A DNA stretch of 64,000 nucleotides from Loigolactobacillus jiayinensis (GTDB taxonomy: Bacteria; Bacillota; Bacilli; Lactobacillales; Lactobacillaceae). This document shows positions 54,594 through 62,890 of the stretch, in pieces; positions within the stretch are counted from its first letter, which is position 1, and every line of letters begins with the position of its first letter. A model generated the notes under the pieces. That model had not been told where the DNA came from, searched no databases, and was given only the letters and a program-made list of their open reading frames with translations. Both the position numbers and the translations under genes were made by a program. The stretch spans positions 1-64,000 of the forward strand of contig NZ_RHOF01000007.1 in the NCBI RefSeq assembly GCF_003946445.1. The letters are read 5' to 3'.

Positions 54594-55787
54594 ATGTCTA
54601 AAAAGGTTATGGCGATTAATTGTGGTAGCTCATCGCTAAAATTTAAATTATATGAAATGCCCGCCGAAACAGTAATGGTCGAAGGGGTAATTGAACGTGT
54701 TGGTAAAGATGATGCAATTTTTAGTTACGATTATCAAGGTAAAAAGCACGAAAATGTACAACCGGTAGCTGATCATGATGTTGCCGTTCATTTGGTATTA
54801 GATACATTATTAGCAGAAAATATTATTGCTGATTACAATGAAATTGCTGGTGTTGGCCATCGCGTTTCCAATGGTGGTCGTTACTATAGTGACGCCACAA
54901 TAATTGATGCCGATGTTGAAAAACGAATCGATCAACTAAGTGTATTGTCACCTTTACACAATCCAGTTAATTTGGTTGGGATCAAGGCCGTTGAGTCTGC
55001 ATTACCACACGCCAAAGAAGTTGCTGTTTTTGATACAGCATACCATCACACAATGTCAAAAGTTAATCAAATTTATGGTATTCCGTATAAGTATTATGAA
55101 AAAGATGGCATTCGGCGGTATGGTTTTCATGGCCCAAGTCATAAATATATTGCCTTAAAGACAGCTGAATTATTCCCAGAAAAAAGCCAAAAAATCATTT
55201 CATGTCATATTGGTAACGGTGCTAGTATCACCGCTATCAAAGATGGCAAATCGGTGGTTAATTCGATGGGCTTTACGCCATTAGCTGGTTTGGTTATGGG
55301 TACACGCAGTGGTGATATCGATCCACAAATTATTCCTTATCTAGAACAGCAAGAAAATATGTCGGCGCAAGAAGTCAAGGATATGCTAAATAAGCAATCT
55401 GGTTTACTGGGCTTATCGGGTATTTCTAATGATGTACGTGATTTAGCTAAAATTGCCGGTGACGAATCTGATGCGCGGCACGAACGAGCTGATCTTGCCT
55501 TAAACGTTTTTGCACATCAAATCCAATTTTACATTGGTGCCTATGCCGCTGAATTGAATGGTGTAGATAGTATTGTCTTTACAGCTGGTGTTGGTGAGCA
55601 TTCTGCCTTAGTACGCCAATTAGCTTGTCAAAATCTCGGCTATTTAGGGGTTAAAATTGATGATCAAAAAAATGAAGCTAATGCACTGTCAATTGAGACA
55701 TCAGATAGCACAACTAAAGTATTAGTTATTCCAACTGATGAAGAAATTATGATTGCACGTGATGTTATGCGGGTAGCACAGTTATAA
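54594..55787 (+). CDS. ackA: Acetate/propionate kinase
   Basis: A 397-residue kinase making ATP from acyl phosphate. The signatures are VMAINCGSSSLKFKLYE (residues about 5-21) and GFHGPSHKYIA (about 182-192), with MGTRSGDIDPQI (about 237-248). Position at the end of the pdu genes suggests propionate kinase (PduW role) capturing the PduL product, but a housekeeping acetate kinase role cannot be excluded. TTGAGGTG precedes the ATG. Confidence 0.93.
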   Translation: MSKKVMAINCGSSSLKFKLYEMPAETVMVEGVIERVGKDDAIFSYDYQGKKHENVQPVADHDVAVHLVLDTLLAENIIADYNEIAGVGHRVSNGGRYYSDATIIDADVEKRIDQLSVLSPLHNPVNLVGIKAVESALPHAKEVAVFDTAYHHTMSKVNQIYGIPYKYYEKDGIRRYGFHGPSHKYIALKTAELFPEKSQKIISCHIGNGASITAIKDGKSVVNSMGFTPLAGLVMGTRSGDIDPQIIPYLEQQENMSAQEVKDMLNKQSGLLGLSGISNDVRDLAKIAGDESDARHERADLALNVFAHQIQFYIGAYAAELNGVDSIVFTAGVGEHSALVRQLACQNLGYLGVKIDDQKNEANALSIETSDSTTKVLVIPTDEEIMIARDVMRVAQL

Positions 55788-55794
55788 TTTTTGC

Positions 55795-55828
55795 GAGTCT
55801 ACATTGTAACCCAGTGTAGGCTCTTTTT
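55795..55828 (+). terminator. Terminator after ackA
   Basis: GAGTCTACA and TGTAGGCTC pair with one G-U, then five T. Confidence 0.85.
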
Positions 55829-55874
55829 GTACTATTTTGTGATTAACACTATTTTGCACTAAATGAGTATTAGC

Positions 55875-55888
55875 TGAAAGCGCTATAA
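55875..55888. promoter_or_regulatory. Catabolite control (cre) site before pduV
   Basis: TGAAAGCGCTATAA matches the cre consensus TGWAANCGNTNWCA with one mismatch. It is about 30 nt upstream of TATGAT (55919-55924), a likely -10 box, so CcpA could repress pduV and the second adenosyltransferase when sugar is present. Confidence 0.6.
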
Positions 55889-55944
55889 AATATTATATTT
55901 TTTCACTGTTAGATAGTGTATGATGAACTTATCCGCTATAACAA

Positions 55945-55980
55945 GGAGGTGGACGATCGAATTTTGATCGTTAATTTATG
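55945..55980 (+). promoter_or_regulatory. Unusual pduV ribosome binding site with hairpin spacer
   Basis: GGAGGT (55945-55950) lies 27 nt before the ATG, far beyond normal spacing. An inverted repeat ACGATC/GATCGT (55953-55958 and 55966-55971) lies between. If it folds, the effective distance falls to about 8 nt. An in-frame TAA at 55972 excludes any earlier start. Confidence 0.65.
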
Positions 55981-56427
55981 AAGAAACCAATTTTTGTTGG
56001 GGCCATTGGCTGCGGTAAAACAACACTTTGCCAGCGACTACAAGGAGCGGCCCTTGATTATCGGAAGACACAAGCGGTAGAATTCTATCAGAACATGATC
56101 GACACACCAGGTGAATTTGTGGAGCATCATCAGCTCTATAATGCATTGACGGTGACGGCAGCTGAAGCAGATGTAATTGTTTTATTACAGAGTGTCAGCG
56201 ACCGGCGGCAGACTTTTTCACCTGGTTTTGGCAGCATGTTCCCGAAACCAAAAATCGGCATTGTGACCAAGATTGACTTGGCTAAGGATCAGAAGCAGAT
56301 CGATTGGGCGATGCAGCAGTTACGGATTGCTGGCGCAAAAAAGATTTTCTCAATTTCGGCTGCTGATGGCAAAGGCGTTCAAGCGATCATTGATTATCTT
56401 GGTATTAGTCAATCACAAACGGCATAA
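55978..56427 (+). CDS. pduV: PduV/EutP-family GTPase
   Basis: A 149-residue small GTPase-like protein. The P-loop is GAIGCGKTT (residues about 8-16), G3-like IDTPGEF (about 42-48) and G4-like TKIDLA (about 97-102). In Salmonella PduV attaches to the compartment surface via PduU and influences its movement. The start is fixed by the hairpin-spaced ribosome binding site. Confidence 0.9.
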   Translation: MKKPIFVGAIGCGKTTLCQRLQGAALDYRKTQAVEFYQNMIDTPGEFVEHHQLYNALTVTAAEADVIVLLQSVSDRRQTFSPGFGSMFPKPKIGIVTKIDLAKDQKQIDWAMQQLRIAGAKKIFSISAADGKGVQAIIDYLGISQSQTA

Positions 56428-56451
56428 TGCAGCACAATATAGGAGGACATT

Positions 56452-57018
56452 ATGGTTAGAATTTATACAAAAACAGGTGACAAAGGACAGACGCGGATTA
56501 TCGGTAAGCGAGTTGTTGATAAGGATGATGTACGGGTCAATGCTTATGGTTCCGTTGATGAATTGAATTCTTGGGTTGGCTATACTGATAGTCAATTGAC
56601 AGAAAAAACGGCAGAATTACATGCCGAATTACAAGAAATTCAGCAGTTGTTATTTGATGCTGGTACTGATCTAGCGACACCAGCTGATGATCCTAAACAT
56701 GATTACATTTTTGACGCTAAGTCGACTAAATGGTTGGAAGGCAAAATTGATCATTACACCGAAGTGGCACCGCCAGTTCAAAAATTCATTTTACCTGGTG
56801 GTTCACAAGTAGCTAGTGCGTTACATGTTGCACGGACAATCACACGACGGGCTGAACGTGAAGTTGTTTCTTTACAAGGAACAGCAGAAATTAATAAGGA
56901 TGTGCTGGTTTTTATCAATCGTTTATCTGATTATTTCTTTGCGGTAGCGCGTTATGCCAATGTTTTAGAAGGTACTGAAGACGTGCTGTATCGTAATAGT
57001 CGGCCGGTATTTAGGTAG
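56452..57018 (+). CDS. PduO-type ATP:cob(I)alamin adenosyltransferase, second copy
   Basis: A 188-residue paralogue with VRIYTKTGDKGQTRIIGK (residues about 2-19), YGSVDELNSWVGYT (about 32-45) and HVARTITRRAEREVV (about 125-139), ending YRNSRPVFR. It resembles the structurally known L. reuteri PduO more closely than the copy at 50097 does. It lies 24 nt after pduV behind ATAGGAGG. Which copy serves the compartment is not known. Confidence 0.92.
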   Translation: MVRIYTKTGDKGQTRIIGKRVVDKDDVRVNAYGSVDELNSWVGYTDSQLTEKTAELHAELQEIQQLLFDAGTDLATPADDPKHDYIFDAKSTKWLEGKIDHYTEVAPPVQKFILPGGSQVASALHVARTITRRAEREVVSLQGTAEINKDVLVFINRLSDYFFAVARYANVLEGTEDVLYRNSRPVFR

Positions 57019-57087
57019 GCTAAGCCCGTTTATCATATTTTGTCGTCTTATCATTATATTAAATATTGTTCACTTACCCGCTGGCCG

Positions 57088-57115
57088 TTACAAGGTTGGT
57101 GGGGTGCAGTATAAT
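57088..57115 (+). promoter_or_regulatory. Promoter of the ECF-cobD-pduX unit
   Basis: TTACAA (57088-57093) and a perfect TATAAT (57110-57115), 16 nt apart, precede the gene at 57161. Confidence 0.55.
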
Positions 57116-57160
57116 GAAAGTGTTATGGTTACAGTTTGATTGGAGAGGAGTATTAAGCAA

Positions 57161-57661
57161 ATGAAGATTCGGAAACTAACCACCGTGGCTGTTTTGCTAG
57201 CCTTATGTGTTGTTGGGGCTAACGTTAAGCTAATGGGCTCAATTGCCTTAGATTCCTTTCCCGCCTTTTTAGGTGCACTATTATTCGGGCCATGGGTCGG
57301 GGCTTTTCTAGGGGCATTTGGTCATTTGATATCATCAATGTTATCGGGGTTTCCGTTAACAATACCGATTCATCTGATCATTGCCGCTTTGATGGCGATT
57401 TGTATGGCCGTGTTTGGTTTTATTCGGTTACGGCTAGGTAAATCGCGCTGGTATAGTATTTTATTAGCTGATGTCTGTGGTTATTTGATCAACGTCCCAC
57501 TGGATTTATTATTCTTGTATCCATTGATGCATCAAGCGGTAATTGCGTTGTTTATTCCGTTGACCATTGCCACTGTGGCTAATTTAGTGTTAACAGAAGT
57601 CGTTTATGTGGCTTTACCACAGCGAATCAAGTCGTTAAGCTTTCTTGGGGTGACAAGATGA
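57161..57661 (+). CDS. ECF transporter S component, probably corrinoid-related
   Basis: A 166-residue membrane protein with about five to six spans and the S-component pattern (TTVAVLLALCVVGANVKL at the N-terminus, FPAFLGALLFGPWVGAFLGAFGHL, residues about 34-57). It binds a vitamin or precursor and uses a shared energising module encoded elsewhere. Overlap with cobD by 4 nt points to cobalamin, cobinamide or alpha-ribazole as ligand, but this is inference. GGAGAGGAG sets ATG 57161. Confidence 0.82.
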   Translation: MKIRKLTTVAVLLALCVVGANVKLMGSIALDSFPAFLGALLFGPWVGAFLGAFGHLISSMLSGFPLTIPIHLIIAALMAICMAVFGFIRLRLGKSRWYSILLADVCGYLINVPLDLLFLYPLMHQAVIALFIPLTIATVANLVLTEVVYVALPQRIKSLSFLGVTR

Positions 57662-58740
57662 AGGTTGCACATCATGGCGGTAATTTAGCTGCAGTTAGTC
57701 GGACACAGTCAGTTTCGCTGCAACAGCTAGTTGACTTTAGTGCCAATATTAATCCATTAGGTTTGGCACCAGAACTGCGTCAGTTACTGACGACTGGGCT
57801 AGACGAACTGACTCAATATCCAGATACAACTTACTTTACTTTACGGACACAATTAAGTCAGCATTTTCAGGTGCCAGTTGATTGGGTATTTGTTGGCAAT
57901 GGTGCAGTTCAACTTTTGTTTGACGTAGCGGCAACCTTAGCCATTAAAAATGTTCTGTTGTTAGCGCCAGCGTTTGCGGAATATGAGCGGGCGTTTACGC
58001 GAATTGGTGCGACGGTGACTTATTTTGATTTACAGCCGGAGCAGCAATTTCGGATCGATGTTGCTGCGCTGATTGAAACATTGCGGCAACAGCCAGAGAT
58101 CGAAGCAGTTTGTCTCGGTAATCCCAATAATCCAACGGGACAAGTTTTGAGCCGGCAAGCAATGCAACAATTACGAGCGTATTGTCAGCAACAACATATT
58201 TGGTTGTTGGTTGATGAGGCCTTTATGGATTTTTTGCCTGATGCAGCGGCAGTTAGTTTGGTGCCAACGTTACAGGCAAACGATTGCGTTGTGATTGTTC
58301 GTTCTGCAACCAAGTTTTTTGCGATCCCAGGTTTACGCTTAGGGTATGCGATCGTTCCCCACGTTCAATTAGGTCAGCGTTTATTGGCTTATAGCGAACC
58401 ATGGGCTTTAAATAGTTTAGCTGATATTGCTGGGCAGCACATTTATCAATTAACGGATTATATCCAGCAAACGCGTCACTGGTTTGCTACTGAACAGCCT
58501 TGGTTGCAGGCCCAATTAGTACAGATCCCACAGTTGAAGGTTTTTCCTAGTCAGGTAAACTACATTCTTTTTTGGGCACCGCTCACTGATTTAGCTACTC
58601 GGTTAGTAAAATTAGGAATTGTGATTCGAACTTGTGGTGATTATCGGCAGCTAGATGAGCATTATTATCGAGTAGCGGTTAAGGATCATGGCGCTAACCT
58701 GCGCTTACTAGCGGCATTGAATCAGGTGCTGAATCAGTGA
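57658..58740 (+). CDS. cobD: L-threonine-O-3-phosphate decarboxylase
   Basis: A 360-residue PLP aminotransferase-fold enzyme making (R)-1-amino-2-propanol phosphate for the cobalamin lower linker. It has HHGGNL at residues about 5-10, FSANINPLG (about 27-35), NPNNPTGQVLS (about 154-164) and the PLP lysine in RSATKFFAIPGLRLGY (about 218-233). It overlaps both neighbours by 4 nt, a tight operon with PduX, whose product it uses. Confidence 0.93.
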   Translation: MKVAHHGGNLAAVSRTQSVSLQQLVDFSANINPLGLAPELRQLLTTGLDELTQYPDTTYFTLRTQLSQHFQVPVDWVFVGNGAVQLLFDVAATLAIKNVLLLAPAFAEYERAFTRIGATVTYFDLQPEQQFRIDVAALIETLRQQPEIEAVCLGNPNNPTGQVLSRQAMQQLRAYCQQQHIWLLVDEAFMDFLPDAAAVSLVPTLQANDCVVIVRSATKFFAIPGLRLGYAIVPHVQLGQRLLAYSEPWALNSLADIAGQHIYQLTDYIQQTRHWFATEQPWLQAQLVQIPQLKVFPSQVNYILFWAPLTDLATRLVKLGIVIRTCGDYRQLDEHYYRVAVKDHGANLRLLAALNQVLNQ

Positions 58741-59603
58741 ATTTACGATCAATAAGTGCCAGTTGTCCAGCTACTTGCGGCGAATTATTGCAGGGCTGGT
58801 TAGCTGGTTCAGAAAAATTAGTTGCTTACGGCATTGATTTAGCTAGTCAAGTGACGGCTGAATTAGTGCCAACATGGCCAGTAATTCCAGTAACACAACA
58901 AAAAATGTATCAGCTTTGTCGGTTGTTGTTGGGGTATTTGCAGCAGCCACACGCTAAAATCAGGTTAACCCGATCTAGTAAGATTCCAATCGGTAAAGGG
59001 ATGGCTAGTAGTACCGCTGATTTAGTGGCGACTTGTCGTGCTGTTGCTAGATTATTCGAGTGTACGCTAACGGCTGCGGAAATTACCGCTTTATGTGTGC
59101 AAGTGGAAGCTAGCGATGCCTCTGCCTACTTGGCCCAAGGCTTAACCGTGATTGATGCGCATACTGGGCAGGTTTATTGGCAAACTGATTGGCGGCCACT
59201 ATTTGCCAGTTTGATTTTGGAACCGGCACCGCAATTATCAACTGCACTGGTTCATCAGCAACTATCCGTGTTACAATTACAGAGACAGGCAGATGTGTTT
59301 GCACAAACCTATCAAGTTTTTGTGCAGGCTGTACAGACGCATTCATTATCGTTATTAGGTCAGGCAGCAACTCGCAGTGCCCAGCTACGACAACAGATAT
59401 TGCCGAAACCATACTTTGCAGAAATTCAGCAGTTTGCGCAGACTCAGCCATTTTTTGGTTTAAATGTGGCGCATTCTGGCACGGTGATTGGTTTGTTGTT
59501 TGATCCGCAGCGAGTTGTTGCAAAAGTATTATTGCAGCAACTTAGGCAGCAACCGTTTAGTCGTTATTATCGAAGTTATATTCAAGTAACACAATTTAAT
59601 TAA
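58737..59603 (+). CDS. pduX: L-threonine kinase PduX
   Basis: A 288-residue GHMP-family kinase producing L-threonine phosphate for CobD. The N-terminus SCPATCGELLQGWLAGSEKL (residues about 9-28) and the ATP loop KIPIGKGMASSTADLVAT (about 81-98) are diagnostic. The start overlaps the cobD stop. Confidence 0.92.
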   Translation: MNLRSISASCPATCGELLQGWLAGSEKLVAYGIDLASQVTAELVPTWPVIPVTQQKMYQLCRLLLGYLQQPHAKIRLTRSSKIPIGKGMASSTADLVATCRAVARLFECTLTAAEITALCVQVEASDASAYLAQGLTVIDAHTGQVYWQTDWRPLFASLILEPAPQLSTALVHQQLSVLQLQRQADVFAQTYQVFVQAVQTHSLSLLGQAATRSAQLRQQILPKPYFAEIQQFAQTQPFFGLNVAHSGTVIGLLFDPQRVVAKVLLQQLRQQPFSRYYRSYIQVTQFN

Positions 59604-59615
59604 GACAAAATAAAT

Positions 59616-59759
59616 GTTGATCAGAACCGGGAAAAAGGTGCAAAGCCTTTGCAGACCCTAGCTACTGTGATGTGGACGAACGCGACAAGACCCACTGGTA
59701 AATTTACTGGGAAGGGCAGCTAGTAGGATGAAACTAAGCCAGAAGACCGGCTGATCAAC
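59616..59759 (+). promoter_or_regulatory. Cobalamin riboswitch of the cbi operon
   Basis: A 9-bp P1 stem GTTGATCAG/CTGATCAAC closes the aptamer. Inside are GGGAAAAAGGTGCAAAGCC, GCAGACCCTAGCTACTGTGA, CCACTGG, CTGGGAAGG and AAGCCAGAAGACCGGC, the conserved core of the B12 element. The terminator at 59840-59877 lies just before cbiA, so cobalamin should shut off the operon. Confidence 0.92.
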
Positions 59760-59839
59760 TACATGTTCGGGAAAACTTCTGAGGGTATTAGTTTTGCTAT
59801 TTCTGGCGTACAGTCAAATACTGTCTTGCTGGGTAGTAC

Positions 59840-59877
59840 AGCGCTTATCTTTTTTCAGATAAGCGCTTTTATTTTTC
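59840..59877 (+). terminator. Riboswitch-controlled terminator before cbiA
   Basis: Perfect arms AGCGCTTATCT and AGATAAGCGCT followed by TTTATTTTT. Confidence 0.9.
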
Positions 59878-59891
59878 AGAAAATTTAATGG

Positions 59892-61274
59892 GTGGTGGCT
59901 AATTTGCGTAAATTAATGATCGCCGGCGTGACCAGCGGTGCTGGTAAAACTAGTGTCACGTTAGGCTTATTGAAGCTGTTGGTCCAGCAAGGTTATCAGG
60001 TGCAGCCATACAAGGTTGGGCCTGACTATGTGGATACTAAATTCCATACGCGGATCACGGGGCGGCCGTCACGTAATCTTGATAGTTTCTTAACACCACA
60101 GCGCGCGACCTTAGCTTATTTATTTAAACAAAAGACGGCGGATATTGATTACGCTGTGGTTGAAGGCGTGATGGGCTTATACGATGGCTTAGGCACGGAT
60201 AAAGATTGTGCTTCTAGTTCGGCAATTGCCAAGCTACTGGATTTGCCAGTAGTACTGGTGTTGGATGGTAAAGCAACTTCCACGTCAACCGCGGCAATCG
60301 TTCAGGGCTACGTTAACTTTGATCCTGCGGTAAATATTGTCGGTGTGGTCGTCAATAATGTTTTAAGTGCCAATCATTTCAAATTGATCAAAGGTGCGAT
60401 TGAACGTTACACCGATATACCAGTACTGGGTTGCTTACCGCGTGATCCACAAATTAGTTTGCCTTCGCGCCAGTTAGGTTTAGTACCAGATGCTGAATTA
60501 GCGAATATTGATCAGAAAATTGAACGCATCGCCAAGTTATTAGGTGACCATCTGGATTTACCACAATTATTAAAACTAGCAGCGTTGGATCAGACACCAG
60601 CGCAAGTACCTTTTCAGTTACCAAAGTATCAATTGCGCCTAGGTATTGCCCGTGATGACGCGTTTAACTTTTATTATCAGGATAATTTAGATTTACTACA
60701 GCGTTGTGGCGTAACCTTGGTGCCATTTAGTCCAATGCACGATCAGCATTTGCCAGCAGTCGATGCGCTTTATCTTGGCGGTGGCTATCCGGAAGAATTT
60801 GCCGCGGAATTAGCTAATAATCAGACAATGCGTCAAGCAATTGCTGATTTCTCACAACAGAATCGGCCAATTTATGCTGAGTGTGGTGGCTTGATGTACC
60901 TTGGTGAAAAGTTAAAAACGACTGCTGGTGAATTTCCGATGGTTGGCGTTTTAGCTGGTCATAGTGAAATGACACCACGGTTGAAGCGCTTTGGCTATTG
61001 TTATGCGACGGCACAACAAGATACATTGTTGGTGGCCAAGGGACAACGAATTGCGGGTCATGAATTTCATCATTCCCTTTTCCACGCAACGGGGGTGCAA
61101 CCTTTACTTGAACTAACTAAGGAACGCGATGGTCAGGTTGTTGATCATTGGACTGGTGGCTATCAAGTTCGGCGGACCTTTGCTAGTTACGTTCACGTTC
61201 ACTTTTATCAAAATCCACAATTACTGCAGCATCTTTTGCAGGAAATGGGGGCGGTGACCCGTGGAACTGATTAG
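59892..61274 (+). CDS. cbiA: Cobyrinate a,c-diamide synthase
   Basis: A 460-residue glutamine-dependent amidase/ATPase amidating the a and c side chains. The P-loop region MIAGVTSGAGKTSVTLGLL (residues about 9-27) and the glutaminase nucleophile in YAECGGLMYLGE (about 334-345) are present, with FASYVHVHF near the end. GTG 59892 and TTG 59901 are both possible starts; the nearby site is only GGGTGGTGG. Confidence 0.94.
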   Translation: MVANLRKLMIAGVTSGAGKTSVTLGLLKLLVQQGYQVQPYKVGPDYVDTKFHTRITGRPSRNLDSFLTPQRATLAYLFKQKTADIDYAVVEGVMGLYDGLGTDKDCASSSAIAKLLDLPVVLVLDGKATSTSTAAIVQGYVNFDPAVNIVGVVVNNVLSANHFKLIKGAIERYTDIPVLGCLPRDPQISLPSRQLGLVPDAELANIDQKIERIAKLLGDHLDLPQLLKLAALDQTPAQVPFQLPKYQLRLGIARDDAFNFYYQDNLDLLQRCGVTLVPFSPMHDQHLPAVDALYLGGGYPEEFAAELANNQTMRQAIADFSQQNRPIYAECGGLMYLGEKLKTTAGEFPMVGVLAGHSEMTPRLKRFGYCYATAQQDTLLVAKGQRIAGHEFHHSLFHATGVQPLLELTKERDGQVVDHWTGGYQVRRTFASYVHVHFYQNPQLLQHLLQEMGAVTRGTD

Positions 61275-62214
61275 TATGATTGGTCTAGCTTTTGTGCTTG
61301 ATCTGCTGATCGGCGATCCTTACAGTTGGCCGCATCCAGTTAAAATAATGGGTCGTGCAATTGCGGCTTACGTTAAAAAGTTTGATCGCACCACACGTTC
61401 GCCACGGCAACTATTTTGGTCGGGCGTGGGGCTGTGGTTGCTGATTGTCGGCGGGACGGCCGTAATTGGGGGTGCAATTATGGGACTGACACAACACTGG
61501 TTTTGGTTGCATTATGCGCTTGGCGTTTACTTGTGCTACACCACTTTATCAGTTAAGGGATTGGCGCATGAAGGGCGCAAAATTCAACAGAGTTTGCAGA
61601 AACAACAGTTAAAGCAAGCCCGGCAGCAGGTCGGTATGATTGTTGGCCGTGATACGCAGCAATTGTCGGCGGAAGGTGTTTGCAAAGCCACCATCGAGAC
61701 GATTGCGGAAAATACCAGCGATGGTGTGATCGCGCCGTTATTTTATCTTTTTATTGGCGGACCGGTACTGGGTTTGATTTATAAAGCCGTCAATACTTTA
61801 GATTCGATGGTCGGTTACCGTAATCAAAAATATCGTGATATCGGTCGTATTTCCGCGCAGCTTGACGATGTTTTTAATTGGCTACCAGCACGGCTGACCT
61901 GGTTATTCTTGTTGGCTGCAAGCTGGCTCTTGCGTTTAAATGTGCGTGGTGCTTGGCAAATTGGTCGGCGTGATCGACTGCAGCACTTAAGCCCAAACAG
62001 CGCCTTATCCGAGTCGGTGGTCGCTGGTGCATTAGATTTACGTTTAGGTGGGCCACACGATTACTTTGGCGAGCGTGTCGATAAGCCATTTATCGGTCGC
62101 GTTGACGCCCGCGCTGCAGTTGCTGCTGATATTGGCACTACGAATCAATTGCTTTATGTTAGTGCAATTTTAGGCTTACTAATTTTTGCCGGTTGCCGTT
62201 GGTTAATTTTTTAA
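61261..62214 (+). CDS. cbiB: Adenosylcobinamide-phosphate synthase
   Basis: A 317-residue membrane protein attaching the aminopropanol phosphate made by PduX/CobD. Motifs are DLLIGDPYSWPHPVKIMG (residues about 14-31), IAENTSDGVIAPLFY (about 147-161), KAVNTLDSMVGYRNQKY (about 176-192) and RLGGPHDYFGE (about 260-270). GTG start, overlapping cbiA by 14 nt. Confidence 0.94.
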   Translation: MELISMIGLAFVLDLLIGDPYSWPHPVKIMGRAIAAYVKKFDRTTRSPRQLFWSGVGLWLLIVGGTAVIGGAIMGLTQHWFWLHYALGVYLCYTTLSVKGLAHEGRKIQQSLQKQQLKQARQQVGMIVGRDTQQLSAEGVCKATIETIAENTSDGVIAPLFYLFIGGPVLGLIYKAVNTLDSMVGYRNQKYRDIGRISAQLDDVFNWLPARLTWLFLLAASWLLRLNVRGAWQIGRRDRLQHLSPNSALSESVVAGALDLRLGGPHDYFGERVDKPFIGRVDARAAVAADIGTTNQLLYVSAILGLLIFAGCRWLIF

Positions 62215-62236
62215 AATTTCAAGGAGGTTACTTCCT

Positions 62237-62890
62237 TTGACAGAATATATTACAACACCTAATTTAATTACAGAAAAAAGTTTCCGTATGATTCATGATG
62301 AAATTGCCGCAACACGACCAGATTATAAATTCAATAATCCAGTTGAAAAGGCAATTATCACACGAGCAATACATACCACTGCTGACTTTGACTATTTAGA
62401 CAGCTTGACCTTCACCCATGATGTGATTCGGAAAATTAAGGCCGTAATGACTCAAGGTGGGACGATCTATACCGATACCCATATGGCATTATCAGGTATT
62501 AACAAACGTAAATTAGATGAACTAGGTTGTCACTATCATTGCTACGTCAGCGATCCTGAAATCTTTACTTACGCCAAAGCACATGATATTACGCGTTCAA
62601 TGGCTAGTATTGAAGTCGCCGCAAAGGGTGACACTAAGAAATTGTTCGTTATCGGCAATGCGCCTACAGCTTTGTACAAGATTTTGGAAATGCAAGCAGC
62701 TGGTCAATTACATGCCGATGCAGTGATTGGCGTACCAGTTGGCTTTGTGGAAGCCAAGGAAAGTAAGGAAGCTTTGTTTGAAAGTGATCTTCCAGCAATT
62801 GTTGCCCATGGCCGCAAGGGTGGTAGTAACTTGGCGGCTGCTTTGACCAATGCAGTTTTGTATAATTTAGATCAGATTGACGGTGATTAA
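62237..62890 (+). CDS. cbiC: Cobalt-precorrin-8 methylmutase
   Basis: A 217-residue enzyme moving the C-11 methyl group to C-12. The stretches AIIHTTADFDY-like (RAIHTTADFDYLDSL, residues about 48-62), IYTDTHMALSGIN (about 80-92) and IGVPVGFVEAKESKEAL (about 173-189) identify it. Starts at TTG after AAGGAGG. Confidence 0.94.
   Translation: MTEYITTPNLITEKSFRMIHDEIAATRPDYKFNNPVEKAIITRAIHTTADFDYLDSLTFTHDVIRKIKAVMTQGGTIYTDTHMALSGINKRKLDELGCHYHCYVSDPEIFTYAKAHDITRSMASIEVAAKGDTKKLFVIGNAPTALYKILEMQAAGQLHADAVIGVPVGFVEAKESKEALFESDLPAIVAHGRKGGSNLAAALTNAVLYNLDQIDGD

Noticed and set aside
59110-59523. 137-residue reverse ORF within pduX
   Set aside because: Shadow of a well supported gene, with no ribosome binding site.
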